Assembly: GCA_963662675.2 (NCBI GenBank)
Contig: CAXXHP010000004.1
Coordinates: forward strand, 1 to 64,000
DNA: 64,000 bases
Direction of reading: 5' to 3'
DNA from: G963662675 sp963662675
Lineage (GTDB): Bacteria > Bacteroidota > Bacteroidia > Bacteroidales > Prolixibacteraceae
Both the position numbers and the translations under genes were made by a program. Positions 43,421 through 53,065 of this stretch are shown one piece after another. Position 1 is the first letter of the stretch; every line of letters begins with the position of its first letter. The notes under the pieces were generated by a model, which worked only from the letters and a program-made list of their open reading frames with translations, was not told the DNA's origin and did not search any database.

Positions 43421-44218
43421 ATGGATTTAAAAGATATTATAAAACCTGAAAATTTGGTTTACGAAAAACCAAAATTGCTGACCGACAAAACATTGCATTA
43501 TTGTCCGGGTTGTACCCATGGAGTAGTTCATAATGTTGTGGCTGAGGTGATTGACGAATTGGGTATTCAAGATAAAACAATTGCTGTTGCACCTGTAGGT
43601 TGTAGTGTTTTTGCTTACAACTACATTCAGGTAGATTGGCAGGAAGCTGCCCACGGACGTGCTCCTGCTGTAGCGACTGGTATAGCACGTGTTAATCCAG
43701 ATAAGGTTGTTTTCACCTATCAGGGAGATGGTGATCTGGCGTCAATTGGAACAGCTGAGATTATGCATGCTTGTAATAGGGGAGAAGACATTGTTGTAAT
43801 TTTTATCAATAATGGTATATACGGAATGACTGGTGGCCAGATGGCACCAACTACTTTGTTGGGGCAGGTAACAGCAACAACTCCATGTGGACGTGATGTG
43901 AATAGAAACGGATACCCATTGAAAATTACAGAATTAGTCGGACAATTGCCTGGTACCTCATTTGTAACCAGACAAGCTGCTCATACTCCTTCTGCAGTCA
44001 GAAAATGCAAGAAAGCGATAAGTAAGGCTTTCAAGAATGCAATTGCCAAAAAAGGAACTTCTTTTGTTGAAGTGGTTGCTACTTGTAGCTCGGGCTGGCG
44101 TTTGTCTCCTGCAGATTGCAATACTTGGATGGAGGAAAATATGTTCTCATTTTATCCACTTGGCGATATCAAAGACGGAGAGAAAGCAGATCCGGAAATC
44201 TTTAAGATAAAGAATTAA
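43421..44218 (+). CDS. korB: 2-oxoacid:ferredoxin oxidoreductase, beta (ThDP) subunit
   Basis: 265 residues. It carries the thiamine diphosphate site: YCPGCTHGVVHNVVAEVIDE near the N-terminus and the GDG...NN motif YQGDGDLASIGTAEIMHACNRGEDIVVIFINNGIYGMTGGQMAPTT (about 100-145, key residues GDGD and NNG). It starts three bases after korA. Together with korA it forms the catalytic core. Confidence 0.94.
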   Translation: MDLKDIIKPENLVYEKPKLLTDKTLHYCPGCTHGVVHNVVAEVIDELGIQDKTIAVAPVGCSVFAYNYIQVDWQEAAHGRAPAVATGIARVNPDKVVFTYQGDGDLASIGTAEIMHACNRGEDIVVIFINNGIYGMTGGQMAPTTLLGQVTATTPCGRDVNRNGYPLKITELVGQLPGTSFVTRQAAHTPSAVRKCKKAISKAFKNAIAKKGTSFVEVVATCSSGWRLSPADCNTWMEENMFSFYPLGDIKDGEKADPEIFKIKN

Positions 44219-44229
44219 CATAACAGATT

Positions 44230-44781
44230 ATGACTGAAGAAATCATTATAGCAGGTTTTGGTGGACAAGGCGTACTTTCCATGGGAAAAATTTTGGCGTA
44301 TTCAGGAATGATGCAAGATCAGGAAGTATCTTGGTTTCCTTCATACGGTCCGGAAATGCGTGGCGGGACTGCCAATGTTACCGTCATTTTAAGTGATGGG
44401 AGAATAAGCTCTCCTGTTCTAAACGAATATGATACAGCCATTGTTCTCAATCAGCAATCAATGGATAAATTTGAGGCGACTGTAAAACCGGGAGGTTCTT
44501 TATTGTATGATCCTAATGGAATTATGACTCCTCCTACACGTACTGATATCAATATTTATAAAATTGCAGGTACTAAAATTGCCGCAGATATGGGTAATGT
44601 GAAAATTTTCAATATGGTCGTTTTAGGTGCATTCTTAAAAGCAAGACCAGTTGTTAAGATGGGCAGCATAGAGAAAGGATTAGAAAAATCACTTCCTGAG
44701 CGTCATCATAAATTGATTCCTCTTAACTTGAAAGCTATAGAGGCTGGGGTAGAAAATATTGAAGTGGTACAAGAAGTATAA
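44230..44781 (+). CDS. korC: 2-oxoacid:ferredoxin oxidoreductase, gamma subunit
   Basis: 183 residues, the domain of the POR/KOR gamma type: EEIIIAGFGGQGVLSMGKILAYSG at the start (glycine-rich loop), SWFPSYGPEMRGGTANVTVILSD (CoA-site region) and FNMVVLGAFLKARPVV. Last gene of the kor operon; a terminator follows at 26 bases. Confidence 0.94.
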   Translation: MTEEIIIAGFGGQGVLSMGKILAYSGMMQDQEVSWFPSYGPEMRGGTANVTVILSDGRISSPVLNEYDTAIVLNQQSMDKFEATVKPGGSLLYDPNGIMTPPTRTDINIYKIAGTKIAADMGNVKIFNMVVLGAFLKARPVVKMGSIEKGLEKSLPERHHKLIPLNLKAIEAGVENIEVVQEV

Positions 44782-44806
44782 GAAATCGATTCAATAATAT
44801 AGTTTG

Positions 44807-44834
44807 GAGCTGTTCTTGAAAAAGAACGGCTCTT
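44807..44834 (+). terminator. Terminator after korC
   Basis: GAGCTGTTCTT (44807-44817), loop GAAA, AAGAACGGCTC (44822-44832), one G-U pair, then TTT. Confidence 0.85.
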
Positions 44835-44897
44835 TGCGTTTTCTATGAAATCAGAAATATTTTAGTTTCTTTCATAGTAATACTTAATTTCGGCTTC

Positions 44898-46054
44898 ATG
44901 AATTTTATGACCATTTGTACCAAAGTCTGTATACCTCTTGTTTGCTGTATTTCTGATTCAAACTGCGGCTTTAGCTCAGTATCTGGGCTTTTCTCATGAT
45001 GGCTACGAGCGTACCTATTTGTTACACTTGCCAACGGGATATGACGGAATTGAACCACTTCCGCTTATAATTGCTATGCATGGCGGTTTAGGGAGTGCCG
45101 ATAATTTACAAAGCCAGTCGGGTTTGAGCAACAAGGCCAATTCTGAGAATTTCATTGTTGTTTATCCTGATGGAGTTAAAGGAGGATTGTTGAATGTTCG
45201 TATATGGAATGCAGGCTGGTGTTGCGGAAATGCCAGTAGTTCAAATGTTGATGATGTTGGATTTCTTGATTCCCTGCGAGATACCTTGGTCGATAGATAT
45301 GCGATTGATACAAATAGGATTTATGCCACAGGGATGTCAAATGGAGGATTTATGTCATACCGGCTAGCTTGCGAGTTGTCAGACAGAATTGCAGCTATTG
45401 CTCCGGTTTCTGCTTCAATGAGTGTGACTGGTTATATTCCTTCTCGTCTGGTTCCAATTATCCATTTTCATTCCTATGAAGATTCAAGTGTTCCTTATGA
45501 AGGAGGTATTGGCGAAGGTGTTTCTGATCATTATAATTCACCAATTGACTCAGTGTTGAATTCGTGGCCAGTAATTAATAGCTGTCATAACCTGAATGAT
45601 ACTCTTGTTGAGGATGAGCAATTCACACATGTGCAATGGAGCAATGGAGATTGTGCCACTGAAATCCAACTATATATTACTAGGGATGGAGGGCACTCAT
45701 GGCTAGGCGGTACGCCAAACCCTTATTGGAGACCCAGTATCAGAATATATTAGTGCTAACGACTTGATGTGGGCGTTTTTTCAACAATACACCCTTGAAT
45801 GTGGGATTTCTACCTCCATTGGAGGGCAATATGGCTATTCTGATGAGTTTGAAATATTCCTGAATCCGACACAAGGGGCTATTACCATAAAAGCACCTGC
45901 TCTAAAAACAGAATATCATGTTTCTGTATATAACCAGACTGGACGATTAATTGTAGGAACTCAAAATGCACGTTCATTAGATTTATCGAATCAGTCGACG
46001 GGAATATATTATATCATTATTCAAACAGAAGAGAGGAAGGTCACAAAAAAATAA
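44898..46054 (+). pseudogene. Secreted esterase (PHB depolymerase-like) with T9SS tail, frameshifted
   Basis: The intact protein would have a signal peptide, an esterase domain and a type IX secretion C-terminal domain. In the window it is split into three frames. The ATG at 44898 reads MNFMTICTK, then one extra base (near 44925) precedes SVYLLFAVFLIQTAALAQ, a good signal peptide that has no ATG of its own. The esterase part (to 45753) has LIIAMHGGLGSADN, the Ser elbow in YATGMSNGGFMSYRLAC and a late His in RDGGHSWLGG. At about 45736 one extra base shifts out VSEYISANDLMWAFF, the natural continuation, which goes on to the sorting domain (FLNPTQGAITI ... STGIYYIII) ending at 46054. Two +1 shifts point to a decayed gene unless they are sequencing errors. 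Confidence 0.82.
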
Positions 46055-46100
46055 GCATTGTAAACTAGCCAATTCCCACAATTAATTGAGAATAATGAAG

Positions 46101-47732
46101 CTATTTGATTTTTAAAAGATAACGTGGCGAAAGCTTTGTTTCACGAGTTTTTGGGTTTAGAAATGTGGCTGTAATTCTTGATAAACTTCGGTGTTGTAAA
46201 ATTTGAATTGTATCAACCTGAATGTTCATTTCCTCCAGTTGTTTTATTCCACTTGGTCCTGTATATAACCAATCGTTAGCAGGAGGTTTTATCTGTTTAT
46301 AATCTTCCTGAGTAATGATATAGCCACCATAGCTTTTGGAGTATAAAAAGATATCCCAAAAGCGAGCTTCTTCAGTATAAATATGAAGTTTTTCACCCTC
46401 CTTTGCCTGCTCATTGAAAGTTCGGCATACCTCAAAAGTAGAGTGATATTGAGTCATATGTGGCATAATGTTAGTATTCAACGTAAATAGTAAGGCTGAA
46501 ATTGAAATTAGCAAGTAAGCCAATTGTTTTTTGAGGCTGTTTTTCCAAGTTAAAACATAGACAAAGACACCTGCAAGCAGAATAACGACACTCCAAATCC
46601 AGATTTTTGTTTCAGGGAAAAAGTAAACTAAAAATGGCACCACAACAAGCCAAAGAAGTACCCCTACAAAAAGGTTTATGTAACCAGTTATTCTTCTGAT
46701 TTTTAATAATGACGGAGACTCAAAAATAAGATATGCCCAACGAGCAGCTACAATTAAAATAATCGGGAGAACTGCCATCTCGTAATGTGGATTTTTTGCT
46801 TTTGCTATCGAACTTATAATTAGATATACAAAAATTCCTCCCAAAGTATAAAACTCATCTTGATTGGTAAACTTCCATTTTTGAGAAACCTTTTCGCGGA
46901 TCTGCATAAACAAACCTATAAAACCAAAAACGGCCCAAGGAGCTATCATGTATAAAGTCGTATGTATATAGAAAAATGGATCGGTATTTGACCCATGATA
47001 ACTCCCCGTTATGCGGCCCATATTGTTTGTCCAGAAATAGAATTTGATACCTTCAAATCCAAATTGCTCATAAAGTCCCCATAAAGCAGGTGTGATTATT
47101 ATTGCAACTATTGGTAACGCAATTAGCCAACGATAATTAAAAATGTCTTTGAAACTCCGGGTAAACAATAAATGTAACCCAACAGCAGCTCCTGTAATTA
47201 CCAGTCCAACAGGACCTTTAGTAAGCATGGCTAAGCCAACGAATACTGTTCCCAGATAGAAATGATAATCCTTTCGGAATTTATAGTATGCGGCATATTG
47301 CCATATGGAAAGCATAACAGGAACAACAAGTAGTGTGTCGGTATGAATGTCATTATGGAAATGAACATAGCCTAGACAAGTAGCCCAGAAAAAAGCAGCC
47401 AGAGAGCCAGTTCTTTTATCATATAAAACTTCCCCTAATTTATAGGTGGCATAAATTCCAATCACGGACATTAGAATTACTGCCACTTTATAGGCTATAA
47501 CAGAAAGGCCAAAGAGTTGAAAAACAACAGCAGCAATCCAAAAAAGCAAGGGTGGTTTTTGATCGTAGGCATCACCTCCAATAGTCAGGTTAATCCAATC
47601 ATGGTTATCTAAAATCTCTCGTCCTACTTGAGCATATTTGGCAGCGTTTACGACCATTGGTACAAATAAACCTGGAATATTGACTAGCAAGAACAGAACG
47701 ATAATTGGAATTATCCAAACAATTTTTTTCAT
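46101..47732 (-). CDS. ArnT/GT39-like membrane glycosyltransferase
   Basis: 543 residues, about ten to twelve membrane segments. The layout is that of glycosyltransferases using polyprenyl-phosphate sugar donors (ArnT, PMT; GT-C fold). A first helix is followed by the periplasmic loop FVPMVVNAAKYAQVGREILDNHDWINLTIGG, then YDQKPPLLFWIAAVVFQLFG. In relatives the first loop carries an acidic residue (D/E-A-x-x-YA); here Asn29 stands there. It probably adds a sugar to lipid A, glycans or proteins on the outside of the inner membrane. It stands alone. Confidence 0.85.
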   Translation of the reverse strand: MKKIVWIIPIIVLFLLVNIPGLFVPMVVNAAKYAQVGREILDNHDWINLTIGGDAYDQKPPLLFWIAAVVFQLFGLSVIAYKVAVILMSVIGIYATYKLGEVLYDKRTGSLAAFFWATCLGYVHFHNDIHTDTLLVVPVMLSIWQYAAYYKFRKDYHFYLGTVFVGLAMLTKGPVGLVITGAAVGLHLLFTRSFKDIFNYRWLIALPIVAIIITPALWGLYEQFGFEGIKFYFWTNNMGRITGSYHGSNTDPFFYIHTTLYMIAPWAVFGFIGLFMQIREKVSQKWKFTNQDEFYTLGGIFVYLIISSIAKAKNPHYEMAVLPIILIVAARWAYLIFESPSLLKIRRITGYINLFVGVLLWLVVVPFLVYFFPETKIWIWSVVILLAGVFVYVLTWKNSLKKQLAYLLISISALLFTLNTNIMPHMTQYHSTFEVCRTFNEQAKEGEKLHIYTEEARFWDIFLYSKSYGGYIITQEDYKQIKPPANDWLYTGPSGIKQLEEMNIQVDTIQILQHRSLSRITATFLNPKTRETKLSPRYLLKIK

Positions 47733-48050
47733 GGCAATTTTTTAAAAACTGTGGGTAAAGATACTTATAAAGCAAAAAATAGAACGAATATGAAACTATT
47801 TTTTCGGGAAGTATCTACAAGCCATTTTTTAATATTATTTTTATCGCAGCAATCGAAATGCCATGAAATTGCAATTGTTCTTTAATTGACTTGGGATAGA
47901 ATTATTCTTAATGTCAATAAATGAGACTGATTATTGAGAAGAACTCTGAATTAACGATTAACGTCATGGGGCTACGTTAGTTGAAGATCTTAATTGATAA
48001 TCAGTCGTTTTATAAAAATTAGATAAACAGTATTAGAAAAGATTAAACCA
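47733..48050. other. Gap between divergent membrane-protein genes, with nested inverted repeats
   Basis: 318 bases without a gene. Within it, GACTGATTAT (47925-47934) and ATAATCAGTC (47997-48006) form a 10-bp outer stem around an inner stem TAACGT (47959-47964) / ACGTTA (47974-47979) with a 9-nt loop. It may be a folded 5' UTR of the 48051 gene. A -7-like TATCTTTA lies on the minus strand before the glycosyltransferase. Confidence 0.5.
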
Positions 48051-48716
48051 ATGAATTCAAGTAAGTTAATACCCACTTTGGAAATTGTTCTCTTTAGTGC
48101 ATTGTTCATTTTTACTGGATACGGCATGTATCTGGGTAGTCAGGGGAAAGACATTTTCCTACCTTTTGTTAGCGAAGATGGATTAGTAGAAAATCTAACA
48201 GCACTTTCTCTTTTTTCTGCAGGTCTTGTTAGTTTATTTAGGGTTTTTGAATATCGAAAGATGAAGAAACCCCTTTGGATTTTAACAGCTTCCGTTTTGG
48301 CTGTTCTATTCTTTTTTGCCGCTGGAGAGGAAATTAGCTGGGGACAAAGAATTTTTAATATTCAGAGCGGTGATTTCTTTCTGGAAAATAATAAACAAGC
48401 TGAAACCAATCTTCATAATCTGATTGTAGGAGGTAAGGATTTGAATATTCTTATTTTCTCACAACTCATGTTTTTTGTGCTAATTACCTATTTTGTTTTC
48501 TCCAGACTCTTGATTAAGAAAGTATCTTTTATCAAAAACTTAGTCCTTAAATTTAGGGTTCCAATGCCTCGGGTCCAACATATTGTTGTTATGTTGGTTA
48601 TTACGCTTTTGGTTGTATCAATTAATCAAGTGAAACAATCTGAATTGCATGAGTTATCATTTGCGTTTATCTTTTTCCTAATTTTCTTGAATCCGGCAAA
48701 GATTGACAAAGAATAG
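48051..48716 (+). CDS. Conserved integral membrane protein, function unknown
   Basis: 221 residues with about six hydrophobic segments. The clearest conserved stretch is FFAAGEEISWGQRIFNIQSG (about residues 89-108), followed by NKQAETNLHNL (about 115-125). The same GEEISWGQR signature is found in unnamed membrane proteins of many bacteria. The Glu, Trp, Arg and His in these loops could form an active or ion site. The neighbour is a glycosyltransferase, but on the other strand. No function can be assigned. Confidence 0.75.
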   Translation: MNSSKLIPTLEIVLFSALFIFTGYGMYLGSQGKDIFLPFVSEDGLVENLTALSLFSAGLVSLFRVFEYRKMKKPLWILTASVLAVLFFFAAGEEISWGQRIFNIQSGDFFLENNKQAETNLHNLIVGGKDLNILIFSQLMFFVLITYFVFSRLLIKKVSFIKNLVLKFRVPMPRVQHIVVMLVITLLVVSINQVKQSELHELSFAFIFFLIFLNPAKIDKE

Positions 48717-48740
48717 ATATAAAATATACACAATAAAAAG

Positions 48741-48776
48741 GGATGTCATCTATCAAAAAGATGACATCCTTTTTTA
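48741..48776. terminator. Bidirectional terminator
   Basis: GGATGTCATCT (48741-48751) / AGATGACATCC (48759-48769), flanked by A-run and T-run. It lies between convergent genes (48051 gene and the efflux operon). Confidence 0.93.
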
Positions 48777-48778
48777 TA

Positions 48779-49957
48779 TTATAGCTCCAATACTTTCATA
48801 GAAACATAAGTCTGATGCAATTGCTGCTCAGCCTCCATCAGGTGATCAATGGCATCGTAGTTAAATTGTAACTCAAGCAGGTATTCAATCAAGGAAATCT
48901 GTCCTGCATGTAATGCCTCATCTAATAATTCTTTTTGCTGAATCAGGTTTAATTTATCACGATAGGAGACGACCAATTTTTGTGAATTTCCTACCTGTGT
49001 ATAGATTTGGGTGAGTTGGTTCTTCAACTGAAGTTGATAAGCCTGTTCTTGCATTTCAACTGCTTCATTTCTTGCTTGCTTTGCACGTATCGTGTTTTTC
49101 TGTTCCCAAAGAGGAACGGACAGTCCTATTGTTACTCCCCTGAATTTTTCACCTTCGGTATTTTCAACCATGTAACCGCCATTAAGTTTGGGTAAGCTTT
49201 TTCCTTTCGCGATTTTAACTGATCGTTCACCAGCTTGTTGTTCCAGATTTAAATATTGTAGCTGAGGATTTATTATAGCCATTTGCTCCATCCATAAATC
49301 CAGATTTTCAGGTAACTGAATGGGAAGAAATTCAGTTTCATCCAAATTAAATTCCTGATTGCCGTTTAGTGCTGAAATTTGCAGTAAAACTTGCTGTTTT
49401 TCCTTTGCTAGTGATTCCAGCTCTTTTTCATATTGCAAAAGGAACAAGGCTGCTTTATTACGGTCAATAAGGTTTGCATCGCCCGCGATTAACATCTCGT
49501 CGTATGCATGATCCAATTTTCGAGCACTAGACAGGCGATTCTTTATTTCCAGCTGTTTCCGGTTTAAACTTACCATGTCAACCCACAAAATTGCAGCCTG
49601 TTGTAAAATGCCTAATCGCTGTTGGCGGTATTCTGAGTCAGACTGTTCATCACGAATATCTGCTAGCTTTTTTTGATTGACATAGACTGTCGGAAATTCA
49701 ATTTCCTGTGTCACAGAAAAATCTTGTCTATTTCCTATAGCTCCTGGGGCTCCCCATAGATAAGCCCCTTCAATATTTGGATTTGCAGGATTCAGTCCGG
49801 TTCTATTTTCCAGTTTCTGCGCTTTTGCATAGGACGAATATGCTTTCAAACTATAATTATTGTTTTCAATTTCATCCAAAAACTGGGTGAGACTAGTTTG
49901 CGAGTACACCGAAAGTCCAATAAATATAAAAATGATCGTATTAAGAATTTTGCTCAT
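48779..49957 (-). CDS. TolC-family outer-membrane efflux protein
   Basis: 392 residues from the ATG at 49957 (MSKILNTIIFIFIGLSVYSQ), a clear signal peptide. The longer frame from 50005 would put 16 residues before it and overlap the RND gene by 65 bases instead of 17. It shows the periodic helices of outer-membrane factors: SYAKAQKLENRTGLNPANPN, KSLPKLNGGYMVENTEGEKFRGVTIGLSVPLWEQKNTIRAKQARN. It is the outer channel of the CusCBA-type pump, last in the operon and coupled to the RND gene. Confidence 0.9.
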   Translation of the reverse strand: MSKILNTIIFIFIGLSVYSQTSLTQFLDEIENNNYSLKAYSSYAKAQKLENRTGLNPANPNIEGAYLWGAPGAIGNRQDFSVTQEIEFPTVYVNQKKLADIRDEQSDSEYRQQRLGILQQAAILWVDMVSLNRKQLEIKNRLSSARKLDHAYDEMLIAGDANLIDRNKAALFLLQYEKELESLAKEKQQVLLQISALNGNQEFNLDETEFLPIQLPENLDLWMEQMAIINPQLQYLNLEQQAGERSVKIAKGKSLPKLNGGYMVENTEGEKFRGVTIGLSVPLWEQKNTIRAKQARNEAVEMQEQAYQLQLKNQLTQIYTQVGNSQKLVVSYRDKLNLIQQKELLDEALHAGQISLIEYLLELQFNYDAIDHLMEAEQQLHQTYVSMKVLEL

Positions 49958-52900
49958 AATCTTTCGTTTTGAGTAATCCATAACGGTGCAGCATTTGATA
50001 GACAATAGGCACCAGATAAATATTCAATAATGTTGAGGACAACAATCCTCCCAGAATCACTTTAGCCATTGGGCTTTGTATTTCATTTCCGGGAGCATCG
50101 CCACGCATTGCAAGTGGAATTAAAGCCAAAGCTGCAGTTAGAGCCGTGATTAGAATTGGATTTAGTCGGTCAACTGAACCACGCAACAATGTTTCATTTA
50201 GCGAAAATCCTCTTTCTTCTAACTGTTGAAACCGTGATATAAGTAATATGCCATTTCTTGTAGCAATGCCAAATAGAGTAATAAATCCAATAATGGCAGG
50301 TATGCTCAGTACGTTAATTGTAAAGTACAAGGCAAATACGCCACCTATGAGTGCCATTGGAAGGTTTAGTAAAATAATGCCTGCCAGTTTCACATTTTTA
50401 AATTCGTGGTATAGCAATAGAAAGATAACAGCAAGTGCCAACAATGACGCCAATGCCAAAGTTTGAGAAGCTTCAGCTTCACTTTCAAATTGTCCTCCGT
50501 ATTCTATCCGGTAACCTTCGGGCAAGTTTACTTGTGCCTCTATGGTTTCCTGTATTTCATTTACCGTGCTGCGTAAATCACGCCCTGAAACATTGGATGA
50601 GACAACTACTTTTCGTTGTACATTTTCGCGCGAAATTGTATTTGGACCCGATAAAGACTGGATATCTGCGACCTGTTCCAGTGGAACTTTTCCACCCAAT
50701 TTAGTGTCAATTAGAGAGTTTTTGATTCCTTCTATTGTTTCTGTGTAGTTTTCATTTAGTTTGAGTACCAGATCAAAACTGCGCTGTCCTTCATAAATAT
50801 CTGCCAGTTTTTCGCCACTGTAAGCCAACTCTATAAAGTGAGTGAACTCGTCAATCGTAATTCCATAGCGAGCTAACATTTCTCGTTTGGCTTTTATCTG
50901 AATCTGTGGAACCTCTACTTGTTGGTCAACACTCAAATCAACCACTCCTTCAATATCTGCAATGGCTGATTGTACTTGAGTACCTATCAGAAATAGTTGG
51001 TTGAGGTCTGTCCCAAATATTTTTATGGCTATGTTGGCCTTTGTGCCTGAAAGCATGTGATCTATTCGGTGACCAAGTGGTTGCCCAACTGATGTTGCTA
51101 TTCCTGGAATTGCGCCTAAATGACTTCGCACATCCTCCAAAAACTCTTCGCGAGGCCGATCATCCAATAAAAAATTAACATCAATTTCTGCACTGTTTGT
51201 TGCTTGTGAGTGCTCGTCCAACTCACCGCGACCAGTACGGCGGGCAGTGCTTTTCACTTCGGGAATTGAGAGCAATTCTGTTTCTATCAGATTGCCCAAT
51301 TCATTATTTTCATCGAGTGAAATTCCAGCCTGACTAACTGCAGCTATGGTTAATGCTCCTTCGTTAAATTCAGGAAGAAAGCTACGTCCCATTGATAAAA
51401 GCACAAAAATGGCCACCACTAAAAACACAAGCGAACCACTTAAAACAGATTTTTTCCAACGAAATGCAAACTTCAAAGATTTCTCATAATACAAGTTCAT
51501 ATTTCGGGTCAGCCAGCTTTCTTTAGCTTTTTTACTCAAATATTTGTCATCCGTTAAAAATAAGCGACAAAGCAATGGGGTTAGGGTCATAGCTACGATT
51601 AGTGACACAAACAATGATACGATATAGGCAATACCCAATGGTTTCAGCATTCGTCCTTCCATACCGGAAAGAAAAAATAGGGGGATGAAGGCCACCATTA
51701 TTATCATTGTTGCATTCAAAATGGAGGATCTAATTTCTTTGGATGCTTCGTAGACAATTCTCCAGGCAACGTCTCGCTCATTCTCAGGCTTTTGGTGATT
51801 TTGCCGAAGTCGTTTAAAAACGTTCTCCACATCAATAATCGCATCATCTACCAACGATCCAATTGCAATAGCCATTCCACCCAGACTCATTGTATTTATG
51901 TTGAGATCAAGTCCTTTCAATGTAAGAACAGCTCCCAGAAGGGAAAGGGGGATTGCGAGTAAAGAAATAAGAGTAGTTCGGAAACTTCCCAGAAATAGGA
52001 ACAAAATGATCACGACAAAAAGACCGCCTTCAAGCAATGCGTTTTGAATATTATCAATGGCCGTTTCAATAAAATCAGCCTGACGGAAAATACTCGTATC
52101 CATCGTCACATCAGGAGGTAAGGTTTTTCGTAATTCCTCCAAATTTGCTTCAATATCTTCAGTCAAGTCCAGAGTGTTGGTATTCGGTTGCTTCGAAACA
52201 GAAAGAATTACCGAGGGAGAGGCATTTTGTGATGCGTAGCCCATTTTTACAGCAGAACCAATCACGAGTTCAGCCACATCTTCCATGTATACAGGACTGC
52301 CATTTTTTAGTTTAACCAATGATTTCCCCAATATCTCCAAATCAAAGGTGCGAGCCATGCCTCGCACAACATACTCGTTGCCATATTGACGAACAACTCC
52401 ACCATTAGAGTTTTGACTCATGGAGCTGCAAACATCAGCGAGTTCATCCATCGAAACATCGTAATACTCCATCTTTTTAGGGTCTGCCAAAACCTGATAT
52501 TGTTTGTAATCTCCTCCAATGATGGTAACCTGAGATACTCCACCTGTTGCCAGTAATACCGGCTGTATGTTCCATTCAGCAATGGTGCGCAGTTCCATCA
52601 TGCTGGTTGAATCTGACTGCAATCCGATAAATAACACTTCTCCCATTACGCTGGATTGAGGTGCAAGAATTGGTTGCCCAATACCTATTGGCATTTTCTC
52701 GGACAAGCCAACCATTTTCTCGCTAACAATCTGTCGGGCTCTAAAAACATCTGTACCCCAGTCAAATTCGACCCAAACAAATGAAAAGCCGTTGGAGGAT
52801 GACGAACGTACACGACGTACATCAGTAGCTCCGTTAACGGCGGTTTCTATGGGGAAACTGACTAACCGCTCAACTTCTTCAGCAGCCATTCCATGTGCAT

Positions 52901-53054
52901 CGGTCATTACCACCACAGTTGGAGCTGTGAGGTCGGGAAACACATCCACGTCCATGTTATTTGCTGTATACAAACCGGAAACCATCAATACAACGGCTCC
53001 AATTAGCACTAGCAATTTATTGTTCAGTGAAAATTTTATTATTCGATCTAACAT
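49941..53054 (-). CDS. Heavy-metal efflux RND transporter (CusA/CzcA family)
   Basis: 1037 residues, twelve membrane helices and two large periplasmic domains. N-terminus LDRIIKFSLNNKLLVLIGAVVLMVSGLYTANNMDVDVFPDLTAPTV is typical HME-RND. Helix 4 reads GGMAIAIGSLVDDAIIDVENVFKRL; the proton-relay acids are in VDDA. This AxGxxxDDAxxxVEN pattern corresponds, as I recall it, to the HME5 subgroup of uncertain metal and not to CzcA (DFG type) or CusA (DAA type). Motif GNGILLISRF is in the second half. Export of Cu, Ag, Zn or Co is possible. Second gene of the operon. Confidence 0.93.
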   Translation of the reverse strand: MLDRIIKFSLNNKLLVLIGAVVLMVSGLYTANNMDVDVFPDLTAPTVVVMTDAHGMAAEEVERLVSFPIETAVNGATDVRRVRSSSSNGFSFVWVEFDWGTDVFRARQIVSEKMVGLSEKMPIGIGQPILAPQSSVMGEVLFIGLQSDSTSMMELRTIAEWNIQPVLLATGGVSQVTIIGGDYKQYQVLADPKKMEYYDVSMDELADVCSSMSQNSNGGVVRQYGNEYVVRGMARTFDLEILGKSLVKLKNGSPVYMEDVAELVIGSAVKMGYASQNASPSVILSVSKQPNTNTLDLTEDIEANLEELRKTLPPDVTMDTSIFRQADFIETAIDNIQNALLEGGLFVVIILFLFLGSFRTTLISLLAIPLSLLGAVLTLKGLDLNINTMSLGGMAIAIGSLVDDAIIDVENVFKRLRQNHQKPENERDVAWRIVYEASKEIRSSILNATMIIMVAFIPLFFLSGMEGRMLKPLGIAYIVSLFVSLIVAMTLTPLLCRLFLTDDKYLSKKAKESWLTRNMNLYYEKSLKFAFRWKKSVLSGSLVFLVVAIFVLLSMGRSFLPEFNEGALTIAAVSQAGISLDENNELGNLIETELLSIPEVKSTARRTGRGELDEHSQATNSAEIDVNFLLDDRPREEFLEDVRSHLGAIPGIATSVGQPLGHRIDHMLSGTKANIAIKIFGTDLNQLFLIGTQVQSAIADIEGVVDLSVDQQVEVPQIQIKAKREMLARYGITIDEFTHFIELAYSGEKLADIYEGQRSFDLVLKLNENYTETIEGIKNSLIDTKLGGKVPLEQVADIQSLSGPNTISRENVQRKVVVSSNVSGRDLRSTVNEIQETIEAQVNLPEGYRIEYGGQFESEAEASQTLALASLLALAVIFLLLYHEFKNVKLAGIILLNLPMALIGGVFALYFTINVLSIPAIIGFITLFGIATRNGILLISRFQQLEERGFSLNETLLRGSVDRLNPILITALTAALALIPLAMRGDAPGNEIQSPMAKVILGGLLSSTLLNIYLVPIVYQMLHRYGLLKTKDYEQNS

Positions 53055-53065
53055 ATATCCTCCTT

